Below are positions 55,120 through 64,000 of a stretch of DNA of 64,000 nucleotides, piece after piece. The notes under the pieces are model-generated. The model saw only the letters and a program-made list of their open reading frames with translations, did no database searches and was not told the DNA's origin. A program made the translations under genes and the position numbers. The number at the start of each line of letters is the position of its first letter. Within the stretch, counting starts at the first letter, position 1. The DNA comes from Anaerolineales bacterium (GTDB lineage Bacteria; Chloroflexota; Anaerolineae; Anaerolineales; Villigracilaceae). The DNA lies in assembly GCA_030834895.1 (NCBI GenBank), contig JAUQXA010000010.1:1-64000 (forward strand). Reading direction: 5' to 3'.

Positions 55120-57119
55120 TGAATCCTTCACCGACCAAGTCTCGCCGCGAATCGATTCTGGCAATCCTGCTGGTTATTTTTACGACCCTGATCACCTATG
55201 GCACGCAAATCCGGCAGTTGGGTTTTTACCGCGACGACTGGTATTTGCTTTGGGGTGCACAGTCGAAAGGGGTGGAGGGTATACTGAGCATGTTTCAGGG
55301 GGATCGTCCCTTTGTGGGTTGGTTGTACGTGTTTGACTTCTCGGTCATGGGCTTGTCGCCGCTAAACTGGCACGTGTATGTTTTGTGCATCAAGATTATC
55401 TCCGCCTTGGCGATGTTGTGGCTGGTCCGTAGTGTTTGGCCCCAGCGCAAGGTCGAGACTCTGTTCATCACGCTTTTATTCGTCGTCTACCCCGGGTTTT
55501 ATCAACAACCCAACGCGCTGACTTACAAGCAACTGTTGCTCGCTTATACCGCTTCCCTGCTTTCCCTAGCGTTGACCGTCAATGCGGTGAAAGCGGAGAA
55601 AATGGCAATCAAAACTTTGCTCACCATTCTCGCGGTTGTTTTGAGCGCATTTTATATTCTCATTTACGAGGCGTTGGTTGGGATGGAGATAGTCCGTCTG
55701 TTTTTCCTTTGGTATCTTTTCCATCGGCAGGGCAAAACCTGGAAGGAAAACATTCGAGCAACCCCGTTAAACGCAATCCCCTATCTTTTGTTTGCGGCGT
55801 CTTTTGTTTATTGGCGTCTTTTCATTTTTGAGAGCACGCGCAAAGCTGTCAGTGTGGAAGATGTGTTTGGGCAGTTCACCAACTTGCATGGGCTGATTGG
55901 TCTGCTGGTTGAAACGGCAAAGGACCTAGTCGAGACCCCCATTTTTGCGTGGGTGGTTCCCTTCCAACAATACTCCAACCAATTGCCTTACGAGGAATTG
56001 GGAATTGCATTGGGATTGGGGCTTTTGGTTGTCCTGTCAGGCGCCGGATATTATCTCTTTGCGCGGAAACAGGTTGGAATACAGGATGAAGATAAATCGC
56101 CGCGTGATTTCTTAATTCTTGGCGCCTTGATCGTTTTTGTCACCACTATCCCGATCACTGCCTCGGGCCGTAACGCACATTTCTGGGGATGGGATCGTTA
56201 TACCTATCAGTCGGTTTTGGGAGTGGCGTTGTTCATAGCCGGGCTTATTTTTTATGTGTTTAGGGGCAGGATGCGTTGGGTTCTTTTGGCAGCCTTGCTT
56301 ATATCCGGCGTGCTGACACAAGTCGGTAGCGCCGTTTATTACCGTGATTTTTGGAAGGTGGAACGCGAAGCCTGGTGGCAACTCTCCTGGCGCGCCCCTC
56401 AAATTGAGGATGGAACAACGCTTGTAGTTTCCCTGCCGGGGGGATTTGGGCTTGCTGAGGAATATGAAGCTTGGGCACCCGCCAACCTGGTATACCAGCC
56501 CGGAGGTCCGCTCAGGATACCGGGACAGATTATGTTTGACGATATCTGGATTGATCTGCTCCAACAAACGCAGGAAAAGAGGCTCGTCCGTGGCACATTT
56601 ACCATTCCGCGCGATTACGGAAAGGTCATCATTTTGTCCCAGTCTTTGCCGGGCACCTGCCTGCACGTGCTTGACGGAAAACGTTTCGACCAGGCCGTGA
56701 CAGAGGCGCGTCCCGATGTTCGTTTTATTGCCAAATATTCCAACGTCGATCTGATAAATGTCTCCGGTCCACAGGCGGTACCGCCTGCCGAAATCTTTGG
56801 TGTTGAGCCGTCGCGTTCCTGGTGTTACTTTTACCAGAAGATGGATCTTGCCCGTCAGACAGGCAACTGGCAAAAAGTGGTTGACCTAGCCAATGGAGCG
56901 GATAAGCTTGAAGTTTCCCCGGCTGATGTCACTGAGTGGATACCGCTTTTGGAAGCATATGTTAATTTGGGCGATATCGAAGGCGCGAAGCAGGTTGCCC
57001 AGCTAATCCGTGATGACAAATACTCTTTCAATAAAATGTGTTCCCAGTATGAGATACTCAGGGATCAGCCGGCTGAATATGACCGCGTTTCGGTTTACGA
57101 AACTCTCTGCAAGAAATAA
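55116..57119 (+). CDS. GT-C-like membrane protein
   Basis: 667 residues, overlapping rffA by 4 nt. About ten to twelve membrane segments in residues 10-420. The first outer loop has FYRDDWYLLWGAQSKG with an Asp pair and GDRPFVGWLY, a pattern of GT-C glycosyltransferases that use polyprenol-linked sugars. A soluble domain of about 230 residues follows, outside the membrane. No exact family recognised. It probably transfers the lipid-linked sugar to its acceptor. Confidence 0.75.
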   Translation: MMNPSPTKSRRESILAILLVIFTTLITYGTQIRQLGFYRDDWYLLWGAQSKGVEGILSMFQGDRPFVGWLYVFDFSVMGLSPLNWHVYVLCIKIISALAMLWLVRSVWPQRKVETLFITLLFVVYPGFYQQPNALTYKQLLLAYTASLLSLALTVNAVKAEKMAIKTLLTILAVVLSAFYILIYEALVGMEIVRLFFLWYLFHRQGKTWKENIRATPLNAIPYLLFAASFVYWRLFIFESTRKAVSVEDVFGQFTNLHGLIGLLVETAKDLVETPIFAWVVPFQQYSNQLPYEELGIALGLGLLVVLSGAGYYLFARKQVGIQDEDKSPRDFLILGALIVFVTTIPITASGRNAHFWGWDRYTYQSVLGVALFIAGLIFYVFRGRMRWVLLAALLISGVLTQVGSAVYYRDFWKVEREAWWQLSWRAPQIEDGTTLVVSLPGGFGLAEEYEAWAPANLVYQPGGPLRIPGQIMFDDIWIDLLQQTQEKRLVRGTFTIPRDYGKVIILSQSLPGTCLHVLDGKRFDQAVTEARPDVRFIAKYSNVDLINVSGPQAVPPAEIFGVEPSRSWCYFYQKMDLARQTGNWQKVVDLANGADKLEVSPADVTEWIPLLEAYVNLGDIEGAKQVAQLIRDDKYSFNKMCSQYEILRDQPAEYDRVSVYETLCKK

Positions 57120-57173
57120 CCGACTTCAGGCTCTAGGGGTTTGACAAAACTTCCAGAGCCTTTCCAATGCACA

Positions 57174-57182
57174 TGGTAGAAT
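57174..57182 (+). promoter_or_regulatory. Extended -10, leaderless start of second GT2 gene
   Basis: TGGTAGAAT ends 7 nt before ATG 57,190, with no ribosome site. A TTGACA at 57,141-57,146 is too far away to be its -35. Confidence 0.5.
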
Positions 57183-57189
57183 CCAACCA

Positions 57190-58137
57190 ATGAATCTTAG
57201 CAAAACGACCATTGACCTTGTCATCCCCGTCTTCAATGAAGAGGGAGTTGTCGGACATACGCACAAGCGGATTTGCGGTGTGGTGGATTCGCTGGGATAT
57301 GATGTTCGTTTTATTTATGTCGACGATGGTTCGCATGATGGGACGATTGACGCGCTCCACAGGATGGCAGAAGCTGACCCGCGAGTAACCCTGCTTCAAC
57401 TCAGCCGTAACTTTGGTCACCAGGCTGCGCTGACGGCTGGTATGGATGCCTCCACCGCCGATGTGGTCATCACCCTGGATGGCGATGGTCAACATCCTCC
57501 GGAAATGATTCCACAGATGTTGTCGCTGGTTGAGCAGGGATATGATATTGTGCAGACCCAGCGTATTGATGAGGCACAGCCAGCATCCTTCAAAAAGTGG
57601 ACTTCGGGGTTGTTCTATCGGTTAATTAATATCATCAGTGGCACACAAGTTTTGCCGGGCACGGCGGATTTTCGGGCGCTCACGCGTCAGGCGGTTGATG
57701 CGCTGAAAACCATGCCGGAATATCATCGTTTCCTGCGCGGTATGGTTTCTTGGATCGGCTTTTCCACTGTGATCCTGCCTTATCAACCCGAGGAACGAAT
57801 TAGCGGTGTTTCGAAATATTCTCTGGGCAAGATGATACGCCTTGCAATGGATGCAATTTTTTCGTTTTCACTGATGCCCCTCTACCTTGGGTTAAGTCTT
57901 GGTGGACTCTTATTCTGTCTTGCGGCGATGGAAATGATATACGTACTCTCCTTTTGGATTACGGGGCGTACGTCCAGTCTCGAACCAGGCTGGAGTTCAT
58001 TGATGTTTGTGATCCTGATCGTGGGCGGAATCCTCATGACCCTGTTGGGCTTTATCGGTGTGTATGTAGGGTACATCTTTCAGGAAGTGAAACACAGACC
58101 CATCTATCTGCTCAAAGGGGAGAAGAATGACAGATGA
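57190..58137 (+). CDS. GtrB/DPM1-like family 2 glycosyltransferase
   Basis: 315 residues. LVIPVFNEEGVVGHTH, IYVDDGSHDGT, LSRNFGHQAALTAGMD and TLDGDGQHPPEMIPQM of the GT-A domain, a Lys/Arg-rich segment and two C-terminal membrane helices. Family members make polyprenyl-phosphate sugars such as Und-P-glucose. Overlaps the phosphatase gene by 11 nt. Confidence 0.92.
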   Translation: MNLSKTTIDLVIPVFNEEGVVGHTHKRICGVVDSLGYDVRFIYVDDGSHDGTIDALHRMAEADPRVTLLQLSRNFGHQAALTAGMDASTADVVITLDGDGQHPPEMIPQMLSLVEQGYDIVQTQRIDEAQPASFKKWTSGLFYRLINIISGTQVLPGTADFRALTRQAVDALKTMPEYHRFLRGMVSWIGFSTVILPYQPEERISGVSKYSLGKMIRLAMDAIFSFSLMPLYLGLSLGGLLFCLAAMEMIYVLSFWITGRTSSLEPGWSSLMFVILIVGGILMTLLGFIGVYVGYIFQEVKHRPIYLLKGEKNDR

Positions 58138-58774
58138 CACCCGCCCTCAACCTTTTTATATTACCTTGCTGCGACACGGCGAATCGGTGGGGAACGCCGA
58201 GGCGCGCTGGCAGGGACAGTCTGATTTCCCCCTCACCGATGTGGGCCGCGCCCAGGCGCGTGCATTGGCCGAACGCTGGCAGAGGGAGCATGTAAGATTT
58301 GATTTTTTGATTAGCAGCCCGTTAACCCGTGCCAGGGAAACAGCAGAAATCATTGCATCTGTGTTGAATGTCAATATAGAATATGATCCACTATGGCTGG
58401 AGAGGGATAACGGAGAGTTTTCCGGGCTGACTGCAACCGAGGTCCGCGAGAATTTTCACCACCCACCTTTTTATACACCCTATGACTCGGTCGGGGGCGA
58501 TGGGGAAGGCGATTGGGAATTATTCCTGCGCGCCGGGCAGGCCCTCCATAGCTTGCTCAAACGCGAGCCCGGCCGGTATTTGATCGTCTCGCACGGCGGC
58601 ATGCTGAATCAGTTAATGCATGCTGTTGTTGGATTGGCGCCACAGGCAAACAACGCGGGGACTCGTTTCCGTTTTGACAACACAGCCTTTGCGCAATTGA
58701 TATATTTTCCGCACCAGCATCGCTGGGTTATTGACAAGCTCAATGACCATGCTCATTGGGTGGATGCGGGGTAA
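58127..58774 (+). CDS. Histidine phosphatase superfamily protein
   Basis: 215 residues. LLRHGESVGNAEARWQGQ has the catalytic RHG, LTDVGRAQARALAERW, SSPLTRARETAE, and the second His in IVSHGGML. A phosphoglycerate-mutase-like phosphatase; substrate unknown. Coupled to a glycosyltransferase, so a sugar phosphate is possible. Confidence 0.92.
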   Translation: MTDDTRPQPFYITLLRHGESVGNAEARWQGQSDFPLTDVGRAQARALAERWQREHVRFDFLISSPLTRARETAEIIASVLNVNIEYDPLWLERDNGEFSGLTATEVRENFHHPPFYTPYDSVGGDGEGDWELFLRAGQALHSLLKREPGRYLIVSHGGMLNQLMHAVVGLAPQANNAGTRFRFDNTAFAQLIYFPHQHRWVIDKLNDHAHWVDAG

Positions 58775-58796
58775 TCCGGTTGAGTGAGCTGTGTCT

Positions 58797-60563
58797 CTAT
58801 CGCTTTTTTCGCACAGTCCATAAGAGAAGCAAACCAGCCAACAGGAAGGCAATTCCCGCACAAGGTAATTGCCATTCCAATGAGCTTTGGACACTGTTGT
58901 TTTGCTCTTGCTGAATAGAAAGAGCTTGGACCTCTGGCGAGGGTGTTGTTGAATTTGCTGGTTGGGTAGTTGTAGGGCTGGGGGCGAGTGTGGAGGAGTC
59001 CAACGTCAGGGATGCTGTTGGCGTATTTGTGTTTGTCCCGATTGTGTTTAACGGGGTGGCACCAGGCATGAAAAATGATTCATTGATATTGGCTGGGTCT
59101 CCTTGAGAGGACACAAACTCTTGAGTGGGCGTTGCCATTGTGGGAATTGCCATTTTTATGGCAGAGTCCATTTGAATCAACCCGAATCCGTGATAAACAT
59201 CAAAGCCTGCCGGACCAAGGTCCAAAGCTGATGATTCCATTTGGGACGTCACAAGGGCAGAAGAACCGTTTCCCGGAATCCCGTATAAAATTGCTGCCAG
59301 ACCAGAAACATAGGGAGCGGCCATGGAAGTGCCGCTGTCATATCCATACCCGCCAATCGTTGTGGAATAAATATTCACCCCGGGGGCAACCAAATCCAAT
59401 TCAGCTCCATAGTTTGAATTCCATGCTCGATTGTTCAGGCCGTCCACTGCGCCAACTGCAACCACGTTTGGATATCTTGCCGGATAACGGATGGTTCCGT
59501 TGTCATTCCCTGCTGCTGCGACTAGAAGAACCCCTTTTCCATACGCATAGTCCACTGCATCCTGCAAAACCGTTGATGGAGAAACCCCACCTAGGCTGAG
59601 GTTGATGATTTGTGCGCCGTAATCTGTTGCCCAGACGATTCCGTCTGCGGTGTCGGCAAAGAAGCCTCCTCCACCTGCATTGAGAACCTTCACCGGCATG
59701 ATGCGCGCGCCCCATGAAACACCAGCCACGCCAACCCCGTTGTTGCCGATCGCCGCTGCAATGCCAGCCGCATATGTCCCATGTCCGTTGTCGTCTTGAG
59801 GAACTGAGTCGTCATTGACGAAATCATAGCCGGGGACGATCTTGCCAGCTAAATCCGCATGACCGAGGTCAACTCCGGTGTCCAGAATGGCAATGGTTAC
59901 AGAAGAGGAGCCTGTGGAATAATCCCAGCCCTGCGGCGCGCGGATATTGACCAGACCATATTGCGCGCCTAAACCCGGGTCTGAGGGGATGGTGTCCGCG
60001 ATGGATACGGTGTAGTTAGGCTCTGCGTAACGGACTTCCGGGCAGGATGAGATGACAGCTATCGACTCCGAGACTTTGCCCGATGAAACTTGTACTACCT
60101 GTACGTTAAGTTCTTCGATGGTATATAGTGTTACCGCGCCCCACGAAGAAAGACAGCGCAGAATACTTTCTTCAGAAGCAGATTTCTTGAAACGGACCAG
60201 AATTTCATCTGGTGAATATTCACCTGGCAATCTGGCTGTGTGCGGTAACGCGGCAAGCACTGGTGCTTCGAGACTCTCGGGAGTGACCGCTGTAGCAGGT
60301 GTAACTGTAAAAGTAGTAGTTGCCATTTCTGTCGCAGAAACTTCAAGCGTTATATCTACCTCTAGTGTACTCGTAGCAGTTGGTTGAATATTTTCTGGCG
60401 ACTGTGTTGTTGTAGATGTCAGGACTGGTTCCGCTGTTAATTCGCCGCCCTGATATGCTGAAGCAAGGGTAATTTGAATGGACAGGCTCCAGACAAGTAA
60501 TGAAACGATAACCAGCCAATAAGTAGGTTGACTTGTATTTGGGAAGAGGGCATGTCTTCTCAT
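58797..60563 (-). CDS. Membrane-anchored subtilisin-like protease (S8)
   Basis: 588 residues from ATG 60,563. Signal peptide (about 15-36), Thr-rich linker, an I9-like propeptide (EILVRFKKSASEESILRCLS ...), then the catalytic domain: D228 in AILDTG, H261 in NGHGTYAAGIAAA, oxyanion N353 in AAAGNDN and S413 in GTSMAAPY. A Ser/Thr-rich stretch and a C-terminal membrane helix with KKR end the protein, so it is displayed outside the cell. Targets unknown. Confidence 0.94.
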   Translation of the reverse strand: MRRHALFPNTSQPTYWLVIVSLLVWSLSIQITLASAYQGGELTAEPVLTSTTTQSPENIQPTATSTLEVDITLEVSATEMATTTFTVTPATAVTPESLEAPVLAALPHTARLPGEYSPDEILVRFKKSASEESILRCLSSWGAVTLYTIEELNVQVVQVSSGKVSESIAVISSCPEVRYAEPNYTVSIADTIPSDPGLGAQYGLVNIRAPQGWDYSTGSSSVTIAILDTGVDLGHADLAGKIVPGYDFVNDDSVPQDDNGHGTYAAGIAAAIGNNGVGVAGVSWGARIMPVKVLNAGGGGFFADTADGIVWATDYGAQIINLSLGGVSPSTVLQDAVDYAYGKGVLLVAAAGNDNGTIRYPARYPNVVAVGAVDGLNNRAWNSNYGAELDLVAPGVNIYSTTIGGYGYDSGTSMAAPYVSGLAAILYGIPGNGSSALVTSQMESSALDLGPAGFDVYHGFGLIQMDSAIKMAIPTMATPTQEFVSSQGDPANINESFFMPGATPLNTIGTNTNTPTASLTLDSSTLAPSPTTTQPANSTTPSPEVQALSIQQEQNNSVQSSLEWQLPCAGIAFLLAGLLLLWTVRKKR

Positions 60564-60573
60564 ACCTGTTGGT

Positions 60574-60579
60574 ATTATA
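60574..60579 (-). promoter_or_regulatory. -10 element, leaderless start of subtilase gene
   Basis: TATAAT on the minus strand, 10 nt before ATG 60,563. The only ribosome-site-like triplet (AGG) touches the start codon. Confidence 0.5.
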
Positions 60580-60671
60580 TAGCACAATACCAATTCTGAA
60601 AGCCGGTGTAAAAACTCCCGCCCCGCGATTTATGGTATGATAATTATACTTATTAATAGGAAAGGTGCACC

Positions 60672-61136
60672 ATGAATTTCTTGCAAAAAAATAAATCAGT
60701 TATCGTGATTGGTTTAATGGCTGGTTTCCTTCTTATCATTGTGACCATCTTTATTTCTGGCATTTCCGGACCAGATACCAATCCATTGCCGACCGGTGAC
60801 TCCCCCTTGCAGACATTGGGATTGGTAACCTCAACCAGCGATGTAACACCGTTAGCCCCTCCTTCAGGACAAAACACGAAACTAGGAACACCTGTTACTG
60901 TTTCTCCAACGCCCACTGAGTTGACTTCTCAAGATACTGGGTCTCCGTCGTCCCCTGTAACTGAGGTCTCCGTGACTGAGACACCTCCTGGGACGTATGC
61001 CCCTCCACCTCCCGCAGTTGACTTTGTAGTGACGGACGATGGCCCTCCGGGAACTGATTTTCCGCCTCCTGCTGTGATTGAAGATCTGCCCACAGAGACC
61101 CCGCCCCCTGGAAATGGTCTCCCGCCGGGATCCTAA
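60672..61136 (+). CDS. Membrane-anchored Pro/Thr-rich protein
   Basis: 154 residues; GGAAAGG lies 6-7 nt before ATG. One N-terminal membrane helix (SVIVIGLMAGFLLIIVTIF), then over 110 residues of low-complexity Pro, Thr, Ser and Gly. No folded domain visible. It is exported and anchored, with its tail outside. Divergent from the subtilase gene. Function unknown. Confidence 0.75.
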   Translation: MNFLQKNKSVIVIGLMAGFLLIIVTIFISGISGPDTNPLPTGDSPLQTLGLVTSTSDVTPLAPPSGQNTKLGTPVTVSPTPTELTSQDTGSPSSPVTEVSVTETPPGTYAPPPPAVDFVVTDDGPPGTDFPPPAVIEDLPTETPPPGNGLPPGS

Positions 61137-61259
61137 CGGTTTTTTGATATATAATTCGCCATAATATCCTGAACGTCCCGCAGTTTGGTAGTTGGCTTGA
61201 CTTAATTCAACCTGCTGGACGTTCCTGTTTTGAATCCTTCAAAATTTTCTGAGGTTATC

Positions 61260-62357
61260 TTGCAATCATCCGTTCCCAACTTGAGACCATCTGAAAGATT
61301 GAACATTCTCGTTTTTGGCGCAGGGGCAATTGGAACATATTTTGGCGGTTCCCTGGTTCTTGCCGGCCATCAGGTCGTTTTTGTAGAACAGCTGAAAATG
61401 GTCAGCGAATTGCGTGAGCATGGACTGAGACTGGAACTGCCGATTGACAAAAAAAGAAAGACTCACGAGGTATTTATAGTTGAACCGCGCTCCTTTGAAG
61501 TCGAACCTTCATTGGAGCAAGCTCTGAAATTCGCACCCTTTGATGTCGCCCTCTTTGCGTTGAAATCCTTCGATACTGCTTCTGCTCTTGAAGGGATGAA
61601 ACCCTTCGCGGGGAAATTGCCCCCGATTTTGTGCCTCTCCAATGGCGTTGATAATGAACAGGCCATCGCAAGCGTGCTTGGATCGGGTAAAGTGATTTAT
61701 GGCACTGTGACTTCGGCTATTGGCCGTCGCGGACCGGGTGAGATTGTGCTGGATAAATTACGCGGAATGGGTGTCGGAGCCGGACACCCCCTTTCTGAAA
61801 GACTCGTCGCCACTTTTAATGCCGCACACCTCAATTGTTGTTTATATCCCGACCCGCACAGCATGAAATGGTCGAAGATGCTGACGAACCTTGTCTCCAA
61901 TCCGACTTCCGCCATTTTGAATATGACTGCCGCCGAAGTCTTTGCAAACCCGAAATTGTACGAACTCGAAATTAAAATGATAAAAGAGTGCCTGGCGGTG
62001 ATGAAGGCAAAAGGGCTTGAGGTAGTTAACCTGCCGGGTGTGCCTGTCAACTTGCTGACTTTGACTACCTGGTTGCCCCTTTGGGCCTCCAGACCTTTCC
62101 TTTCCCGTATGGCAGCCAGCGGACGCGGTGCGAAGATGCCTTCCTTTCACATTGACCTGTATTCCGGGCGTGAAAAAAGCGAGGTGGGATATTTACACGG
62201 CGCGGTAGTGCGGGAAGGTAGGAAGTACAATATCCCCACACCTGTCAATGAGCTGCTCACGAACACCCTCTTGGCGCTGACTAACAAGGAAATTCCATTG
62301 AGCGAATACGATAAACAGCCGGAGAAACTTCTTGGCAAGTTAAACGTTAATCGTTGA
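61260..62357 (+). CDS. Ketopantoate reductase (ApbA/PanE) family oxidoreductase
   Basis: About 365 residues. The start is uncertain: no ATG precedes the NAD(P) motif, and TTG 61,260 has GAGG 5 nt upstream (a TTG at 61,230 is the alternative). NILVFGAGAIGTYFGGSLVLAG binds NADP. LSNGVDNEQ, YGTVTSAIGRRGPGEI and the C-terminal helix domain (KMLTNLVSNPTSAILN) match the family. Members reduce 2-dehydropantoate or similar keto acids; a true PanE role is unproven, as no other coenzyme A genes are near. Confidence 0.85.
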   Translation: MQSSVPNLRPSERLNILVFGAGAIGTYFGGSLVLAGHQVVFVEQLKMVSELREHGLRLELPIDKKRKTHEVFIVEPRSFEVEPSLEQALKFAPFDVALFALKSFDTASALEGMKPFAGKLPPILCLSNGVDNEQAIASVLGSGKVIYGTVTSAIGRRGPGEIVLDKLRGMGVGAGHPLSERLVATFNAAHLNCCLYPDPHSMKWSKMLTNLVSNPTSAILNMTAAEVFANPKLYELEIKMIKECLAVMKAKGLEVVNLPGVPVNLLTLTTWLPLWASRPFLSRMAASGRGAKMPSFHIDLYSGREKSEVGYLHGAVVREGRKYNIPTPVNELLTNTLLALTNKEIPLSEYDKQPEKLLGKLNVNR

Positions 62358-62367
62358 AAACGAAATC

Positions 62368-64000
62368 ATGTCCATTCAATTCGTACAACCCAATGCGCTG
62401 GTCGAACTTCACCTTCCTGATGGCCGTGTGTTATCTGGTCCGCGTGGCACACAAGTGGGGGAGTTTCTCAAACAGGTAAAGGACGATTTTGATGCGCCGG
62501 TTGTAGCGGCGATTATAAATAATGAAATTCACGAACTGACCTTTCCCATCGAGGTCGAATCTTATTGTCATCCGGTCACCATGCAGACGGCGGATGGGGC
62601 GCGTATCTATCGCCGCTCGCTCATCTTTCTGCTTGAGCTTGCATTTGCCGACCTGTTCCCAAAGTCCAAGCTCACCATTGACCATTCCGTCTCGTCCGGC
62701 GGATTCTACTGTCAGGTCACGGGACGTGATGAACTTACTCCCGGTGAACTGGGTGCGCTAAAAACGCACATGCAAAAATTGGTCGAGGAGGATTGGCCGT
62801 TCGAGCGGAAGCAGATTCCCATTCAGGATGCCATTGAATATTTCAGGAGACTTGGCTACGACGACAAGGTTCGTTTATTTTCGCATCGCCAAAAGACCTA
62901 TCTTACAACTTATAGTCTTGGACAATATATGGATTACCTTCACGGGTATATGGTCCCGTCCACCGGCTACTTGCGTTGGTTTGGTCTCAAGCCCACGGGA
63001 GGTGGTTTCACGCTTCAGTTTCCACGTCGTCATGCCCCCACGCATCTCGAGCCGATGGGCGATTATCCCAAATTGTTGAACACCTTCCGCCAATACGGCG
63101 ACTGGCTGAAAAGACTCGATATTGATAATGTTGGTGCGCTTAACGACGCAATTCAAGCGGGACGCGCCGATGAAATCGTGATGGTCTCCGAGGCGCTTCA
63201 TGAACAGCACATCGCGGATGTTGCCCAGCAGATTGTGCAGAAAAATTCGCGAATTATCCTGATTGCGGGTCCATCTTCTTCGGGCAAGACCACCTCGTCG
63301 CGCCGCCTTGCAATTCAACTGCTTGCCCGCGGTGTCTCTCCCTTTCCGCTCGAACTGGATAATTACTTCGTCAACCGCGATCAAAACCCGCTCGACGAGA
63401 ACGGCAAACCCGATTTTGAACGGCTGGAGGCGCTCGATCTTGCCCGCATCGAACAGGATATCGAAAGACTTCTTGCCGGGGAGAAAGTTCAACTGCCACG
63501 ATACAACTTCAAGACCGGGATGAGGGAGACCGGGGATGTGATTCAGTTGACGGAAGGTCAACCTCTCATCCTTGAGGGGATTCACGGACTCAACCCGAAG
63601 TTGATTTCCGACCATTGGGCTGGTTCTGCCTTTCGGGTTTATGTCTCCGCTCTAACCCAACTCAACCTTGACCGCCATAACCGAGTCTCGACAACTGATA
63701 CACGCCTCATCCGTCGCATTGTGCGTGACGCCCGCGAGCGCGGATATTCCGCCGCGCAGACCATCGGTGGCTGGGAATCTGTCCGCCGCGGCGAAAAGCG
63801 TCACATCTTCCCATATCAGGAAAATGCGGACGTGATGTTCAACTCTGCGCTGGTCTATGAACTTGCCGCGCTCAAACCGCTGGCGGAGCCGCTCCTGCGC
63901 CAGGTTCCGCATCGTGTGCCGGAATTCATCGAGGCCCGCAGGCTGCTTGCCTTCCTCGAATGGTTCCTGCCGTTGGATGCGAGTTTGATTCCCGCCAACT
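62368..64000 (+). CDS. Uridine kinase-like P-loop protein with ThrRS-like N-terminus (runs off right edge)
   Basis: At least 544 residues; the C-terminus is outside the window. Residues 10-70 look like a TGS-type domain (LVELHLPDGRVLSGPRGTQV), about 75-230 resemble the second additional domain of ThrRS (LTIDHSVSSGGFYCQV), and then comes a uridine-kinase-like domain with Walker A IAGPSSSGKTTSSRRL (about residue 300) and ELDNYFVNRDQ, LILEGIHGLNPKL. The same arrangement is widespread in anaerobic bacteria and usually annotated nucleoside kinase; its true substrate is unclear. Confidence 0.9.
   Translation, partial: MSIQFVQPNALVELHLPDGRVLSGPRGTQVGEFLKQVKDDFDAPVVAAIINNEIHELTFPIEVESYCHPVTMQTADGARIYRRSLIFLLELAFADLFPKSKLTIDHSVSSGGFYCQVTGRDELTPGELGALKTHMQKLVEEDWPFERKQIPIQDAIEYFRRLGYDDKVRLFSHRQKTYLTTYSLGQYMDYLHGYMVPSTGYLRWFGLKPTGGGFTLQFPRRHAPTHLEPMGDYPKLLNTFRQYGDWLKRLDIDNVGALNDAIQAGRADEIVMVSEALHEQHIADVAQQIVQKNSRIILIAGPSSSGKTTSSRRLAIQLLARGVSPFPLELDNYFVNRDQNPLDENGKPDFERLEALDLARIEQDIERLLAGEKVQLPRYNFKTGMRETGDVIQLTEGQPLILEGIHGLNPKLISDHWAGSAFRVYVSALTQLNLDRHNRVSTTDTRLIRRIVRDARERGYSAAQTIGGWESVRRGEKRHIFPYQENADVMFNSALVYELAALKPLAEPLLRQVPHRVPEFIEARRLLAFLEWFLPLDASLIPAN

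Overview
The window most resembles a chromosomal segment of a Chloroflexota bacterium, probably class Anaerolineae. The reasons are the many secreted or lipid-anchored proteins with Pro/Thr 'TPTPT' linkers, the giant RHS/LamG surface protein, the archaeal-style mevalonate genes in a bacterial background, and the short dispersed palindromes of the 'CGTCATTGCGAGG' and 'GTAGGGGCG' kind. This placement comes from gene content and style; no database search was made.

Layout. 1-11,513 (minus): one giant RHS/LamG surface protein that runs off the left edge and is broken by a single in-frame TAG at 5,880. 11,833-15,806: an orphan NarL-type response regulator, a divergent GDPD-like protein, and a 754-residue SIR2-PfkB fusion, the least conventional protein in the window. 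15,807-18,770: the worn remains of an integrative element, holding a noncoding promoter-terminator unit, two small genes, a primase fragment with an internal TAG, and a serine recombinase without its catalytic domain. The remnant ends inside the 3' end of a DUF35 gene. 18,715-27,884 (minus): a mevalonate-entry operon (HMG-CoA reductase, HMG-CoA synthase, a thiolase-like protein lacking its catalytic residues, and DUF35) interleaved with an esterase, a sulfatase, an AT-rich GH10-like lipoprotein and a DUF4160 mini-module. A GAF-GAF histidine kinase is divergent from it.

29,638-38,864 is core genome: dnaA, then the classical rpsB-tsf-pyrH-frr-uppS-cdsA block, glpX and tRNA-Asn, with clear promoters and terminators. 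38,909-45,484 holds an adenosine-specific kinase, an SH3-like lipoprotein, a VanW protein, a Trm112-like protein, a HEAT-repeat protein, an LCP-family cell-wall enzyme and two DUF4870 membrane proteins. 45,598-50,685 holds fmt followed by the glycerol utilisation set (MIP channel, glpK, glpD).

50,709-58,774 is an envelope-glycan cassette. An ArnC-like transferase, a WbqC protein, a methyltransferase, an atypical PLP aminotransferase, RffA/WecE and a GT-C-like membrane protein follow one another, most overlapping by 4 nt. A second GT2 and a histidine phosphatase come after. The set reads as synthesis and lipid-linked transfer of a 4-amino-4,6-dideoxyhexose. 58,797-64,000 has a membrane-anchored subtilase, a Pro-rich anchored protein, a ketopantoate-reductase-like protein and a uridine-kinase-like protein that runs off the right edge.

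Several genes (VanW, fmt, two glycosyltransferases, the subtilase) have a -10 element 6-10 nt before the start codon, so their mRNAs are probably leaderless.
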